Origin: Streptomyces sp. TP-A0874
Lineage (GTDB): Bacteria; Actinomycetota; Actinomycetes; Streptomycetales; Streptomycetaceae
Assembly: GCF_001748085.1 (NCBI RefSeq)
Contig: NZ_BBZK01000004.1
Location: 124,001-188,000 of the forward strand
DNA: 64,000 nt
Reading direction: 5' to 3'
Shown: positions 7,987 to 16,498 of the stretch, one piece after another
How positions within the stretch are numbered: position 1 is the stretch's first letter
How the letters are laid out: every line of letters begins with the position of its first letter
The notes under the pieces: model-generated
What the model was told of the DNA's origin: nothing
Seen by the model: the letters and a program-made list of their open reading frames with translations, nothing else
Databases searched by the model: none
Translations under genes and position numbers: made by a program

Positions 7987-9476
7987 ATGGCCGCACCGGA
8001 AGGACCGCTCGTCGTCGGCGTGGACAGCTCGACCCAGTCCACCAAGGCGCTGGTCGTCGACTCGGCCACCGGCGGGGTGGTGGCACGCGGCCAGGCCGCG
8101 CACCGGGTGAGCGGCGGCGAGGGCCGGGAGAGCGACCCCGAGGAGTGGTGGGCGGCGCTCTGCACGGCGCTGCGGCAGTGCGGGGAGGCCGCGGGCCGCG
8201 CGGCGGCCGTGTCGGTGGGCGGGCAGCAGCACGGCCTGGTCACCCTGGACTCGGCCGGGCGGCCGGTGCGCCCGGCGCTGCTCTGGAACGACGTGCGCTC
8301 CGCGCCGCAGCGCGATCGGCTGGTCGAGCGGCTGGGCGGAGCCCAGGCCTGGGCGGAGCCCAGGCCTGGGCGGAGCGGATAGGCAGCGTGCCGGCGCCCG
8401 CCTTCACCGCCACCAAGTGGGCGTGGCTCACCGAGACCGAGCCGGCCGCCGCACGAGCCACCGCGGCCGTCCGGCTGCCGCACGACTACCTCACCGAACG
8501 GCTCACCGGTCGGGGTTCGACGGATCGCGGTGACGCCTCGGGCACCGGGTGGTGGACGCCCTCCCCCGGGGCCGGCCGTTACGACGAGGAGGTGCTGACG
8601 GCCATCGGGCTCGACCCGGTGCTGCTTCCGGAGGTGGTGCCGCCCGGCTCCGCCGCCGGGACCGTCCGCGCCGGGATCGGCGAACTGCCGCTGGCCGCCG
8701 GAGCGGTGGTCGGCGCCGGGACCGGCGACAACATGGCCGCCGCGCTCGGACTCGGGCTCCGCCCCGGCCAACCGGCCCTCAGTCTGGGCACCTCCGGAAC
8801 CGTGTACGCGGTCTCCCGGGAGCGTCCGCTGCCCGACCCCAGCGGCACGGTGGCCGGGTTCGCAGACGCCTGCGGCGGCTGGCTGCCACTGGCCTGCACG
8901 CTGAACTGCACGCTGGCGGTGGACCGGATCGCCGCGCTGCTCCGACTGGACCGGGAGGCGGTCGAACCCGGCGGCTCGGCCGTGCTGCTCCCGTTCCTGG
9001 ACGGTGAGCGGACGCCGCACCTGCCCTACGCCTCCGGTCTGCTGCACGGGCTCCGGCACGACACCACACCCGGTCAGGTACTCCAGTCCGCCTACGACGG
9101 CGCGGTGTTCGCGCTGCTGGAGGCCTTGGACCGAGTGCTGGGCGCCGAGGGGGCCGGTGCCTCGCCCGGCTCGCCGGCCGATGAGCCGCCGATCCTGCTG
9201 ATCGGCGGCGGCGCCCAGGGCACCGCGTGGCGGGAGACGGTGCGCCGGCTGTCCGGGCGCCCGGTGCAGGTGCCGGAGGCGTCGGAGCTGGTCGCCCTGG
9301 GAGCCGCCGCGCAGGCGGCCGGGTTGCTGACGGGGGAGGACCCCCGGGAGGTGGCGCGGCGCTGGGGCACCGACCGGGGGGCGTACTACGAGCCGGTGTC
9401 CGAGCCGGACCGGGCGGCCCGCTCCCGGCTCGCGGCGACCCTCGACGGGGCCGCGGAGCTGCTCGGTCGGGGGTGA
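7987..9476 (+). pseudogene. xylB: Xylulokinase gene disrupted by a 17-bp tandem duplication
   Basis: FGGY-family kinase that would phosphorylate D-xylulose to xylulose 5-phosphate. The 5' part (7987 to about 8367) encodes VGVDSSTQSTKA, SVGGQQHG and ALLWNDVRS. The rest continues in another frame (about 8352-9476) with FTATKWAWL, DASGTGWW, GAGTGDNMAAALG, SLGTSGTVY and GGGAQG. As written the first frame stops at 8380-8382 after 131 codons. The switch lies in a 17-base unit present 2.5 times at 8334-8376; deleting one copy restores a continuous 490-codon frame, a normal XylB length. Start ATG 7987 follows GAAGGGA. It is a recent mutation, a reversible slippage site or a sequencing/assembly error. 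Confidence 0.9.
8334..8376 (+). repeat. 17-bp tandem repeat, 2.5 copies, inside xylB
   Basis: Unit GGGCGGAGCCCAGGCCT occupies 8334-8350 and 8351-8367, followed by the first nine bases again (8368-8376). Seventeen is not a multiple of three, so the extra copy shifts the xylB frame. Confidence 0.95.
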
Positions 9477-9533
9477 CCCCGGCCGATGGGAGACCGGCCC
9501 CGTAGGGTCGTCAGCGTCGAGAGGAGCACCGAG

Positions 9534-10706
9534 GTGGCCGTACCCGCGCCGAACACCCAGCACGGTATGCGGCAGCGCAACCTGTCCCTCGTCATGCACA
9601 CCATCGCCGAGCACGGCCCCGCCTCACGCGCCGCGGTCGCCGGCCACATCGGGCTGACCCGCGCGGCGGTGTCCACGCTCGTCGACGAGTTGGCGCGGGC
9701 CGGGCTCCTGGTCGAGCTGGGGCGGACCAGGACGAGGAGCGTCGGGCGGCCGGGCAGCACGCTGGCGTTCGGGGAGTCCGGGCCGGCCGGGATCGGCGCG
9801 GAGATCGGGGTGGACCACCTGGCGGTCTGCGCGGTGGACCTGAGCGGCCGGGTGCGGGCCCGGATCGAGGAGGAGGCGGCGAACCGGGGCCGCGCACCGG
9901 GGCCGGTGCTGGAGCAGTTGGGCCGGCTGGGCGCCGCGGTGGTCGCGGCGGCCGAGCGGGAGGGACTGCGCCCGGCGGGGGTCGCGGTCGCGGTCCCCGG
10001 GCTGGTGGCGCGCGGGTCGACCGTGGTGGTCCGGGCACCCAACCTCGGTTGGGAGGACGTCGACCTCGGCCCCGCACTCCAGCACGCCCTGCCGCTGCGG
10101 CTGACCGTGGACAACGAGGCCAATCTGGGTGCGCTCGCCGAACTCCGGCTGGGCGACCCGCGGCCCGCGCCCCGCGACTTCTTCCACGTCTCGGCCGAGA
10201 TCGGCATCGGCGCGGCCGTGGTCGTGGACGGCGAGTTGCTGCGTGGCGCCCGCGGTTTCGCCGGGGAGCTGGGCCATGTGCCGGTGCGCCCCGAGGGACG
10301 CCCCTGTGCCTGCGGAGGCCGCGGCTGCCTGGAGCAGTACGCCGGCGAGGAGGCGGTGCTCCGGGCCGCGGGGCTCGACGGGAGCGGGGTGGCACTGCTG
10401 CGGCAGCGCGCCGAGGAGGGCGACCGGCGGGTACGTTCGGCGCTGGTCGACGCGGGCACCGCGCTGGGTACCGCGCTGGCCGGGGTGGTGAACCTGCTCG
10501 ACCCGCAGACGGTGGTGGTGGGCGGCGCGTTGGCCGAGCTCTCCCCCTGGCTGCTCCCGGCGGTGCGGCGGGAGATGGCAGGCCGGCGGGTGCGCCACGA
10601 GGGGATCGTCGTCTCGCGGCTCGGCCGGGACGGGCCGCTCCTGGGAGCCGCCCACTCCGTTGTCCAACAGGTGCTCGACGACCCGATGGCGTACACGTCA
10701 CCATGA
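9534..10706 (+). CDS. ROK-family transcriptional repressor of the xylose locus
   Basis: XylR-type regulator of 390 residues. The N-terminal winged helix-turn-helix (about residues 12-70: HTIAEHG, RAAVAGHIGLTRAAVSTLVDEL) is followed by a ROK domain with IGAEIGVDHLAV, the sugar-site DNEANLGALAEL and the zinc signature CACGGRGCLEQY. GTG at 9534 was chosen because GAGGAG lies seven bases ahead; the longer frame to 9486 lacks such a site. It starts 57 bp after the xylB stop in the same direction, so it likely senses xylose and controls the divergent xylA/xylB promoters. The ROK domain lacks obvious damage. Confidence 0.88.
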   Translation: MAVPAPNTQHGMRQRNLSLVMHTIAEHGPASRAAVAGHIGLTRAAVSTLVDELARAGLLVELGRTRTRSVGRPGSTLAFGESGPAGIGAEIGVDHLAVCAVDLSGRVRARIEEEAANRGRAPGPVLEQLGRLGAAVVAAAEREGLRPAGVAVAVPGLVARGSTVVVRAPNLGWEDVDLGPALQHALPLRLTVDNEANLGALAELRLGDPRPAPRDFFHVSAEIGIGAAVVVDGELLRGARGFAGELGHVPVRPEGRPCACGGRGCLEQYAGEEAVLRAAGLDGSGVALLRQRAEEGDRRVRSALVDAGTALGTALAGVVNLLDPQTVVVGGALAELSPWLLPAVRREMAGRRVRHEGIVVSRLGRDGPLLGAAHSVVQQVLDDPMAYTSP

Positions 10707-10803
10707 TGCCAAATTCCGGCGTGGATCGGCGCGTTCAGGCCAGAGCCCGGTATTGTTGTCATGTGCACGTTCTGGATTCCTGACCCCCCACCATGGAGCC
10801 ACC

Positions 10804-11415
10804 ATGAACACGCCCCAGCCAAGCCGCCGCTCCCTGCTGCGTGGCGGCCTCGTGCTCGGCACCGCGGCCGCCGCCGGTGCCCTCGCCACTCCGGCCTCGG
10901 CCCGCCCGGGCCGCCGCCCGAGAGTCCTCGACTACCCGGACGCCCACTGGACCCCGGCCAGCACGTCCAACTACACGGCCGCCAGCCGTCCCTCGGAATA
11001 CCCGATCGAGTTCGTGATCATCCACGTCACTCAGGAGACCTACGCGGACACGATCGACATCTTCCAGGACTCCTCGGCACAGGTCTCGGCCCACTACGTC
11101 GTACGGTCCGCGGACGGCTACGTCGGCCAGTGCGTGCGTGACAAGGACGTCGCCTGGCACGCCGGCAACTGGGACTACAACACCCGCAGCATCGGCATCG
11201 AACACGAGGGCTGGGTGGACCAGCCGGAGTACTTCACCGACGCGATGTACGAGTCCTCGGCCAGGCTGACGGCCCACCTGTGCGACACCTACGGCATCCC
11301 GAAGGACCGGCGGAACATCATCGGCCACATCGAGGTGCCCGGGGCCACCCACACCGACCCCGGCCCCTACTGGGACTGGGCCCGCTACATGGACCTGGTG
11401 AAGTCGGTCAAGTAG
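10804..11415 (+). CDS. Tat-exported N-acetylmuramoyl-L-alanine amidase (Amidase_2)
   Basis: Peptidoglycan amidase of 203 residues that would cut the bond between muramic acid and L-alanine outside the membrane. The N terminus carries a twin-arginine signal (PSRRSLLRGG then a hydrophobic run and ATPASA cleavage region, about residues 5-36). The catalytic domain shows the zinc His in EFVIIHVTQ, SAHYVVRSADGYVGQCV, AWHAGN, SIGIEHEG and the late His-x8-Asp segment GHIEVPGATHTDPG. GGAG precedes the ATG by five bases. It has no recognisable separate wall-binding domain. It lies after the ROK gene, but the 97-bp gap suggests its own promoter. Confidence 0.9.
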   Translation: MNTPQPSRRSLLRGGLVLGTAAAAGALATPASARPGRRPRVLDYPDAHWTPASTSNYTAASRPSEYPIEFVIIHVTQETYADTIDIFQDSSAQVSAHYVVRSADGYVGQCVRDKDVAWHAGNWDYNTRSIGIEHEGWVDQPEYFTDAMYESSARLTAHLCDTYGIPKDRRNIIGHIEVPGATHTDPGPYWDWARYMDLVKSVK

Positions 11416-11422
11416 GAAACTC

Positions 11423-11483
11423 CTCCTCCGGTCCGGAGGAGACTGGTCGGGAGACGGCGGCCGGGCACCGAGAGGGCCCGGCC
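11423..11483. terminator. Two hairpins between the amidase and pobA
   Basis: CTCCTCC/GGAGGAG (11423-11441) follows the amidase stop, and GGCCGGGC/GCCCGGCC (11459-11483) sits two bases after the pobA stop on the other strand. They suit the convergent ends of both transcripts. Confidence 0.6.
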
Positions 11484-11484
11484 G

Positions 11485-12684
11485 TCAGCCGATCGGCAGC
11501 CCAGGGATACCGGTGTAGTTCTCGGCCAGTTCGGTCGAGGCCGCGCGCGAGTCGGCGATCCGGTGCAGCTGGGAGAGCTGCAGCCGGCTGTCGAAGGGCG
11601 ACTGCTCGGGGTCGGTGTGCAGCGCGGTCGTCATGAAGTAGGAGAAGTGCTCCGCCCGCCAGACCCGGCGCAGGCAGGTGTCCGAGTAGGAGTCGAGCAG
11701 TTCCCGCGAACCGGTCTGCTGCCAGTGCGTCAGCGCCCGGGCGAGCACGATGACGTCCGAGACTGCGAGGTTCAGCCCCTTGGCCCCGGTCGGCGGCACG
11801 ATGTGCGCGGCGTCCCCGGCCAGGAAGACCCGCCCGTGGCGCATCGGCTCGGTGACCCAGCTGCGCATCGGCGTGACCGATTTGGCGAAGATCTGGCCGC
11901 GTTCCAGCTTCCAGTCGCCGTCGACGGCCAGCCGCGCGTCGAGCTCCTCCCAGATCCGCTCGTCGGACCAGTCCGCCGGGTCGGTGCCGTTCGGCACCTG
12001 GAGGTAGAGCCTGCTGACCGTCTCGGAGCGCATGCTGTGGAGGGCGAAGCCGCGCGGCGAGTGCGCGTAGATCAGCTCCTCGCAGGAGGGTGGCACATCG
12101 GCGAGGATCCCCAGCCAGGAGTAGGGGTAGGTGCGCTCGAAGTCCCGGCGCACCGCTGCCGGGACCGCGGTGCGGGCGATGCCGTGGAAGCCGTCGCAGC
12201 CGACGACCACATCGCATTCGAGCGTCTTCTCCCGGCCCTCGTGGCTGAACCGGATCCTCGGCCGCCCGCCGTCCCCGGAGCCCTCTTCAACGTTCTCCAC
12301 GGAGAGCGCCTCGGCCTCGAAGAGCAGCGGCCCGCCGTCGGCCAGCTGAAGCGCGATGAGGTCCTTGACCATCTCGGTCTGCGCGTACACCATGACGCTG
12401 CGGCCGCCGGTCAGCTGCGGGAAGTCGATCCGGTGCCCCTGCCGGTCGAAGCGGAGCTCGATTCCGTGGTGCTCCATGCCCTCGCGGTCCATCCGCTCGG
12501 AGGCGCCACAGGCCCGGAGCGCGTCCACGGTGCCCTGCTCCAGGACACCGGCGCGCTGCCGCTGCTCCACGTAGGAGCGGTCGCGGTTCTCCAGGACCAC
12601 CGAGTCGACACCCGCCCGGTGGAGCAGACGGGCGAGGAGCAGGCCGGCCGGGCCGCCGCCGATGATTCCGACTGTGGTGCGCAT
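11485..12684 (-). CDS. pobA: 4-hydroxybenzoate 3-monooxygenase
   Basis: Class A flavoprotein hydroxylase of 399 residues converting 4-hydroxybenzoate plus NAD(P)H and O2 to protocatechuate. Dinucleotide-binding GGGPAGLLLARLL is near residues 9-21, followed by QRQRAGVLEQGTVD, the DG motif in VVGCDGFHG, YSWLGILADVPP, and FAD-ribityl GRVFLAGDAAHIVPPTGAKG (about 276-295). Its ATG overlaps the pcaD stop by one base (TGATG), making it the last gene of the pca operon and feeding the PcaHG substrate directly. Length and motifs fit PobA (about 394 residues). Confidence 0.96.
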   Translation of the reverse strand: MRTTVGIIGGGPAGLLLARLLHRAGVDSVVLENRDRSYVEQRQRAGVLEQGTVDALRACGASERMDREGMEHHGIELRFDRQGHRIDFPQLTGGRSVMVYAQTEMVKDLIALQLADGGPLLFEAEALSVENVEEGSGDGGRPRIRFSHEGREKTLECDVVVGCDGFHGIARTAVPAAVRRDFERTYPYSWLGILADVPPSCEELIYAHSPRGFALHSMRSETVSRLYLQVPNGTDPADWSDERIWEELDARLAVDGDWKLERGQIFAKSVTPMRSWVTEPMRHGRVFLAGDAAHIVPPTGAKGLNLAVSDVIVLARALTHWQQTGSRELLDSYSDTCLRRVWRAEHFSYFMTTALHTDPEQSPFDSRLQLSQLHRIADSRAASTELAENYTGIPGLPIG

Positions 12685-13514
12685 CAGTTCCTCCGAGGAG
12701 CGGCTGGTAGAGAAGTGAGATGGGCCTGGAGCGCACCGGAGACGGCAGCCGGACGTTCGACCCCCGCCAGGTGGGCGGCTCCGGCGAGTTCGAGCAGGCT
12801 CGCGCCGGGGATCGCGTCGACCAGTTCCCGGGCGTGCGCCGGAGGCGTGGCGGGGTCCTCCCGGCCCGCGATCACCAGGGTGGGCGCGGTGATCCCGCCG
12901 AGCTGGGACCGCAGGTCGTAGTCGGCCAGCGCGTCGCAGCAGGCCGCGTAGCCGGCCGGGTCCGCGGCCGCCAGGTCGGCGAGCAGACCGCTGCCGGGGT
13001 CGGTGGCGGCCGTGGCGGGGTCGGCGAACCAGCGGCCGGCGGTCCCCTCCAGCAACGGCCCGGTGCCCTGTTCGCGGACGAGCCGCGCCCGGTCCCGCCA
13101 CCCCTGAGCCGGCCCGAAACGGGCCGAGGAGCAGACCATCGCGAGGGCTTCCACCCGCTCGGGGTGGTGGAGGGCGAGATGGGCGCCGACCGCCCCGCCC
13201 AGCGATATGCCGGCGTAGCGGAAGCGCCGCCAACCCTGTTGGTCGGCCAGCCGGAGGACCAGGCGGGCCAGATCGGCGACGGTGGTCTCGCCCGGCGGGT
13301 CCGCCGCGGGGCCGAGCACGGCGGCGGCGGAGCCGCCGTGGCCCGGCAGGTCCCAGCGCAGCACCCGGTGGGTACGGGCCAGTTCGGCCAGTTGCGGCTC
13401 CCAGACCGCCAGCGAGGTGCCGAGCGAGGGGCCGAGGATGAGCGGCGGCCCGCTCGTCGGTCCGTCCAGCACGTGGTGGGCCAGTCCCTGCTGGGCGGGT
13501 GTGGGCGTGCTCAT
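12684..13514 (-). CDS. pcaD: 3-oxoadipate enol-lactonase (stand-alone PcaD)
   Basis: Alpha/beta hydrolase of 276 residues that opens beta-ketoadipate enol-lactone to beta-ketoadipate. The nucleophile elbow is GISLGGAVG (about residues 104-112), with oxyanion-region LGPSLGTSLAVWEP and RWDLPGHGGS, the Asp in VIAGREDPATPP and the His in GAAHLAG. Streptomyces usually carry PcaL, a PcaD fused to the carboxymuconolactone decarboxylase PcaC; here translation stops right after the hydrolase domain and no PcaC domain follows. It is coupled to pcaB (ATGA overlap) and pobA (TGATG). AGGAGGAAGC precedes the ATG. Confidence 0.92.
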   Translation of the reverse strand: MSTPTPAQQGLAHHVLDGPTSGPPLILGPSLGTSLAVWEPQLAELARTHRVLRWDLPGHGGSAAAVLGPAADPPGETTVADLARLVLRLADQQGWRRFRYAGISLGGAVGAHLALHHPERVEALAMVCSSARFGPAQGWRDRARLVREQGTGPLLEGTAGRWFADPATAATDPGSGLLADLAAADPAGYAACCDALADYDLRSQLGGITAPTLVIAGREDPATPPAHARELVDAIPGASLLELAGAAHLAGVERPAAVSGALQAHLTSLPAAPRRN

Positions 13515-14971
13515 GCTTCCTCCTGGGAGGCCGGGACTTCGGTGTAGCGGGTGTCCGGGATCCGCCGCAGGGCCCGGTCGACCAGGGCCGCCGCCTCTCC
13601 GAGGTAGCCGCCGGGGTCGGTGAGCTCGGTGAGCCGCCCGGCGGGCAGGGCCCCCAGCACCGCGGGCTCGCTGGCGAGCGCCTCGCTGAGTCCGGTGCCC
13701 TGCTCGGCCGCGCGCCGGGCGGCGGCGGTGAGCAGGCTCTTGGCCTCCGCCCGGCCGAGCAGCGGGGAGAGGACGGCGGAGAGCCGCTCGGAGACGACGA
13801 GGCCCCCGGTGAGCTCCAGGTTGGCCCGCATGCGCTCGGGGAAGACCCGTAGTCCGCTGGTGAGCCGGGCCGCGGAGTGAGCGGCTCCGCCAGCCAGTCG
13901 CAGCGCCTCGCGTAGCGGCTGCCATTCGGCGTGCCAGGCTCCGGCCGGCCGTTCGTCCTCGGCGGCGAGCGAGCCGAGCAGCACGGCGGCGTGGGCCGGC
14001 ACTTGGCGGGCGGCGGCCGAGATCAGCGCGGCGCGCACCGGATTGGCCTTGTGCGGCATCGCTGAGGAGCCGCCGCCGTCGCCCTCGGCCACCTCGCCGA
14101 TCTCGGTGCGGGAGAGCACGAGCACGTCGGCGGCGAGCTTTCCGAGGGCGCCGGCGGTGAAGGCGAGCGCGGAGGCGAGATCGGCGATCGGGGTGCGCAG
14201 GGTGTGCCAGGGCAGTACCGGTTCGGCCAGTCCGGTCTCCCGGGCGTACCGGGCCAGCAGCCGCTCCCCCGGGCCACCGGCCGTCGTGCCGGCCTGTGTT
14301 GCGGCGGGGTCCGGGCCGAAGGCTCCGAAGGCTCCGAAGGCGGCCAGGGTGCCCGCGGCTCCGCCCAGCTGCACCGGCAGGCCTCCTTCGACCAGCAGCC
14401 GGGCCAGCCTGGCGTGGGCGTCGAGGACGATCGCACGCCAGCCGGCCGCCTTGAGACCGAAGGTCGTGGGGACCGCGTGCTGGGTGAGGGTGCGGCCGGC
14501 CATCGGGGTGGTGCGGTGCCGGGCGGCGAGCCCGGCCAGCGCTGCCGCGCAACGCTCCAGCTCGCCGAGGATCAGCGGGAGCGTACGGGCGGCGACCAGC
14601 ATCGCCGCGGTGTCCACGATGTCCTGGCTGGTGGCGCCGCGGTGGACGTGGGCGGCGGCCTCCGGGTCGGACGTCCGGACGGCCTCGGTCAGCTCCTGCA
14701 CCAGGGGGATGACCGGGTTGCCGCCACCACGGGCGCGGAGCGCGATCTCCCGCTCGTCGATGTCCGCTTCGGCGGCGGCTCGCTCGACCGCCGCGGGCGC
14801 GGAGGCCGGGGCGAGGCCCACCGCCGCCTGGGCCCTGGTGAGCGCGCACTCCGCGTCGAGCAGGGCCCGCAGCCAGGCCCGGTCGCCGGTCGCCGCCTCG
14901 ACGGCGGTACCGGCGCGCACCGGGCTGAGCAGGCCGTGGTCCTCGCCCTGGCCGGGGTCAGGAGAAGTCAA
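13511..14971 (-). CDS. pcaB: 3-carboxy-cis,cis-muconate cycloisomerase
   Basis: Fumarase/aspartase-superfamily enzyme of 486 residues that lactonises carboxymuconate to gamma-carboxymuconolactone. Seen are GLLSPVRAGTAVEAATGD at the N terminus, RGATSQDIVDTA (active-site His region), TPMAGRTLTQHAVPTTFG and the signature loop EGDGGGSSAMPHKANPV (about 309-325). The frame opens with TTG at 14971, overlapping the pcaG end by 14 bases; GAGGAG lies about ten bases upstream. An internal GTG (SPVRAG) is too late for the conserved N terminus. The C-terminal 100 residues are Arg/Ala-rich as in other actinobacterial PcaB proteins. Confidence 0.93.
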   Translation of the reverse strand: MTSPDPGQGEDHGLLSPVRAGTAVEAATGDRAWLRALLDAECALTRAQAAVGLAPASAPAAVERAAAEADIDEREIALRARGGGNPVIPLVQELTEAVRTSDPEAAAHVHRGATSQDIVDTAAMLVAARTLPLILGELERCAAALAGLAARHRTTPMAGRTLTQHAVPTTFGLKAAGWRAIVLDAHARLARLLVEGGLPVQLGGAAGTLAAFGAFGAFGPDPAATQAGTTAGGPGERLLARYARETGLAEPVLPWHTLRTPIADLASALAFTAGALGKLAADVLVLSRTEIGEVAEGDGGGSSAMPHKANPVRAALISAAARQVPAHAAVLLGSLAAEDERPAGAWHAEWQPLREALRLAGGAAHSAARLTSGLRVFPERMRANLELTGGLVVSERLSAVLSPLLGRAEAKSLLTAAARRAAEQGTGLSEALASEPAVLGALPAGRLTELTDPGGYLGEAAALVDRALRRIPDTRYTEVPASQEEA

Positions 14972-15560
14972 GGAAGACCGTCTCCTCCTCGCCCTGGAGG
15001 CGGACGTCGAACCGGTAGCTGCGGTGCCGCTCCGGTTCCCGCCGCGCCAGCAGGGTCGCCCGCCGCTCCGGGGCCAGTCCGGCCAGCAGCGGATCCGCGG
15101 GCTCCGGGCCGCCGTCGGCCTCGACCAGGTAGGCGCGGGTGAAGAGGTGGTGCATCAGCCCGCGGGCGAAGACGCACACCGCGAGGTACGGGGCCGGTCC
15201 GCCCGGCGGCAGGGTGCGGAGCGCGTAGTGCCCGTCGGCGTCGGTGGGGACGCGGCCGAAACCGGTGAAAGCCACACCGTCGCGGCCGATGACCGCGCCG
15301 GTGACCGGGTCGCGGCGGATCGAGCCGGGTGCGCCGGCCAGCCCGCCGTCCGGGTCGGCCTGCCAGAACTCCAGCAGCGCGTCGGGGACGGGTGCGCCCG
15401 AGCCGTCGTACACGTATCCGTGGACGGTGACCGTGTCGGGGTGTCCCGCGGGCGCCACCTCACCGCCCCCGGTGAAGGGCAGCGCGTAGCCGTAGAACGG
15501 CCCCACGGTCTGGGAGGGGGTGGGCGGGAGCGGCGGTGTGGCGGGGGTGGGAGCGGACAT
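14958..15560 (-). CDS. pcaG: Protocatechuate 3,4-dioxygenase alpha subunit
   Basis: The 200-residue alpha chain of the intradiol ring-cleaving dioxygenase. TPSQTVGPFYGYALPF opens the fold, followed by VHGYVYDGSGAPVPDALLEFWQAD, GFGRVPTDADGHY and the C-terminal YRFDVRLQGEEETVFLDF. As in other alpha chains it lacks the full Tyr/Tyr/His/His iron set found in the beta chain. ATG 15560 overlaps the pcaH stop by one base; an upstream in-frame ATG at 15632 lies inside pcaH and is ignored. Confidence 0.95.
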   Translation of the reverse strand: MSAPTPATPPLPPTPSQTVGPFYGYALPFTGGGEVAPAGHPDTVTVHGYVYDGSGAPVPDALLEFWQADPDGGLAGAPGSIRRDPVTGAVIGRDGVAFTGFGRVPTDADGHYALRTLPPGGPAPYLAVCVFARGLMHHLFTRAYLVEADGGPEPADPLLAGLAPERRATLLARREPERHRSYRFDVRLQGEEETVFLDFS

Positions 15561-16381
15561 CAGCGGCCCTCCTCGATCCAGGTGGCGGACGGTCCGTCCA
15601 GGACCACGTCCCAGCGGTAGCCGAGCGACCACTCGGGTTGGGACAGATCGTGGTCGTAGGTGGCGACGAGTCGGTCCCTGGCCTGCTGGTCGGTGACCGA
15701 CCGCAGGATGGGGTCGTGGGCGAAGAGCGGGTCGCCGGGGAAGTACATCTGGGTGACCAGGCGTTGGGTGAAGGCGGTGCCGAAGAAGGAGAAGTGGATG
15801 TGCGCCGGCCGCCAGGCGTTGTCGTGGTTGCGCCAGGGGTAGGCGCCGGGCTTGATGGTGGTGAAGCGGTAGTTGCCCTCGTCGTCGGTGAGGCAGCGGC
15901 CGACGCCGGTGAAGTTCGGATCGAGCGGGGCCGGGTGCTGGTCGCGCTGGTGGGCGTAGCGGCCGGAGGCGTTGGCCTGCCAGAGTTCGACGAGTTGACC
16001 GCGGATCGGCCGGCCGTCGCGGTCGAGGACCCGGCCGGTGACGGTGATCCGCTCGCCGAGCGGCTCGCCGAGGTGCTGGCGGGTCAGGTCGGAGTCCAGG
16101 TCGGTGACGTCGGTGGTGCCGAAGACCGGGCCGTGCAGTTCGACCGTCTCGGGGTCGCCGTCGTCGGAGAGGGCGACCAGGGGCTGCCGCGGGTGGCGGA
16201 GCACACTGCTGCGGTAGGGCGAGAAGTCGCGGGGCGGGTGGTGGGCGGCCGGCGCGCCGTTGCCGCGGGCCTTCTCGTAGGCCTGGTGGAGGCCGGCCAC
16301 CTCCCGGTCGATGTCGGCCTGGCTGCTCGGCTGTCCGGGCTGCTTCTGCGCCGGGACGGCGGTGGTTCGTGGTGTGGTCAT
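15560..16381 (-). CDS. pcaH: Protocatechuate 3,4-dioxygenase beta subunit
   Basis: Catalytic beta chain of 273 residues carrying the non-heme Fe(III) and cleaving protocatechuate to beta-carboxymuconate. Intradiol signature LGERITVTGRVLDRDGRP and LVELWQANASGRYAH (iron Tyr) are followed by YRFTTIKPGAYPW (second Tyr) and AWRPAHIHFSFFG (the two His ligands), then QMYFPGDPL. The N-terminal 40 residues (Gln/Pro/Ser-rich) are longer than in Pseudomonas. It leads the pcaHGBD-pobA run and lies 117 bp after pcaF, the only real gap in the operon. Confidence 0.96.
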   Translation of the reverse strand: MTTPRTTAVPAQKQPGQPSSQADIDREVAGLHQAYEKARGNGAPAAHHPPRDFSPYRSSVLRHPRQPLVALSDDGDPETVELHGPVFGTTDVTDLDSDLTRQHLGEPLGERITVTGRVLDRDGRPIRGQLVELWQANASGRYAHQRDQHPAPLDPNFTGVGRCLTDDEGNYRFTTIKPGAYPWRNHDNAWRPAHIHFSFFGTAFTQRLVTQMYFPGDPLFAHDPILRSVTDQQARDRLVATYDHDLSQPEWSLGYRWDVVLDGPSATWIEEGR

Positions 16382-16426
16382 GTGACTGCTCCTGGGGCGG
16401 ATGGGTGTGCTCGGGGGCGCGGCGTC

Positions 16427-16454
16427 GGACCGGGTGGGTATCCGTACCCGGTCC
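16427..16454 (-). promoter_or_regulatory. Hairpin in the pcaF-pcaH gap
   Basis: GGACCGGGT (16427-16435) pairs perfectly with ACCCGGTCC (16446-16454) across a 10-base loop that can also pair internally (GGGTA/TACCC). It could be a partial terminator, a processing site or part of a second promoter. The function is not decided by sequence. Confidence 0.5.
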
Positions 16455-16498
16455 GGGCCGCGGAACCGTGGCTCACACCGACCGGTACACGGCTACGG

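Noticed and set aside
8334..8382. Programmed ribosomal frameshifting as an explanation for the split xylB
   Set aside because: The frame change coincides exactly with an extra 17-base tandem copy, and no slippery heptamer with a downstream structure is evident; duplication is the simpler cause.
12684..14849. A 721-codon minus-strand frame joining pcaB and pcaD as a fusion
   Set aside because: The N-terminal part is out of frame with pcaB; the real genes are separate and overlap by four bases.
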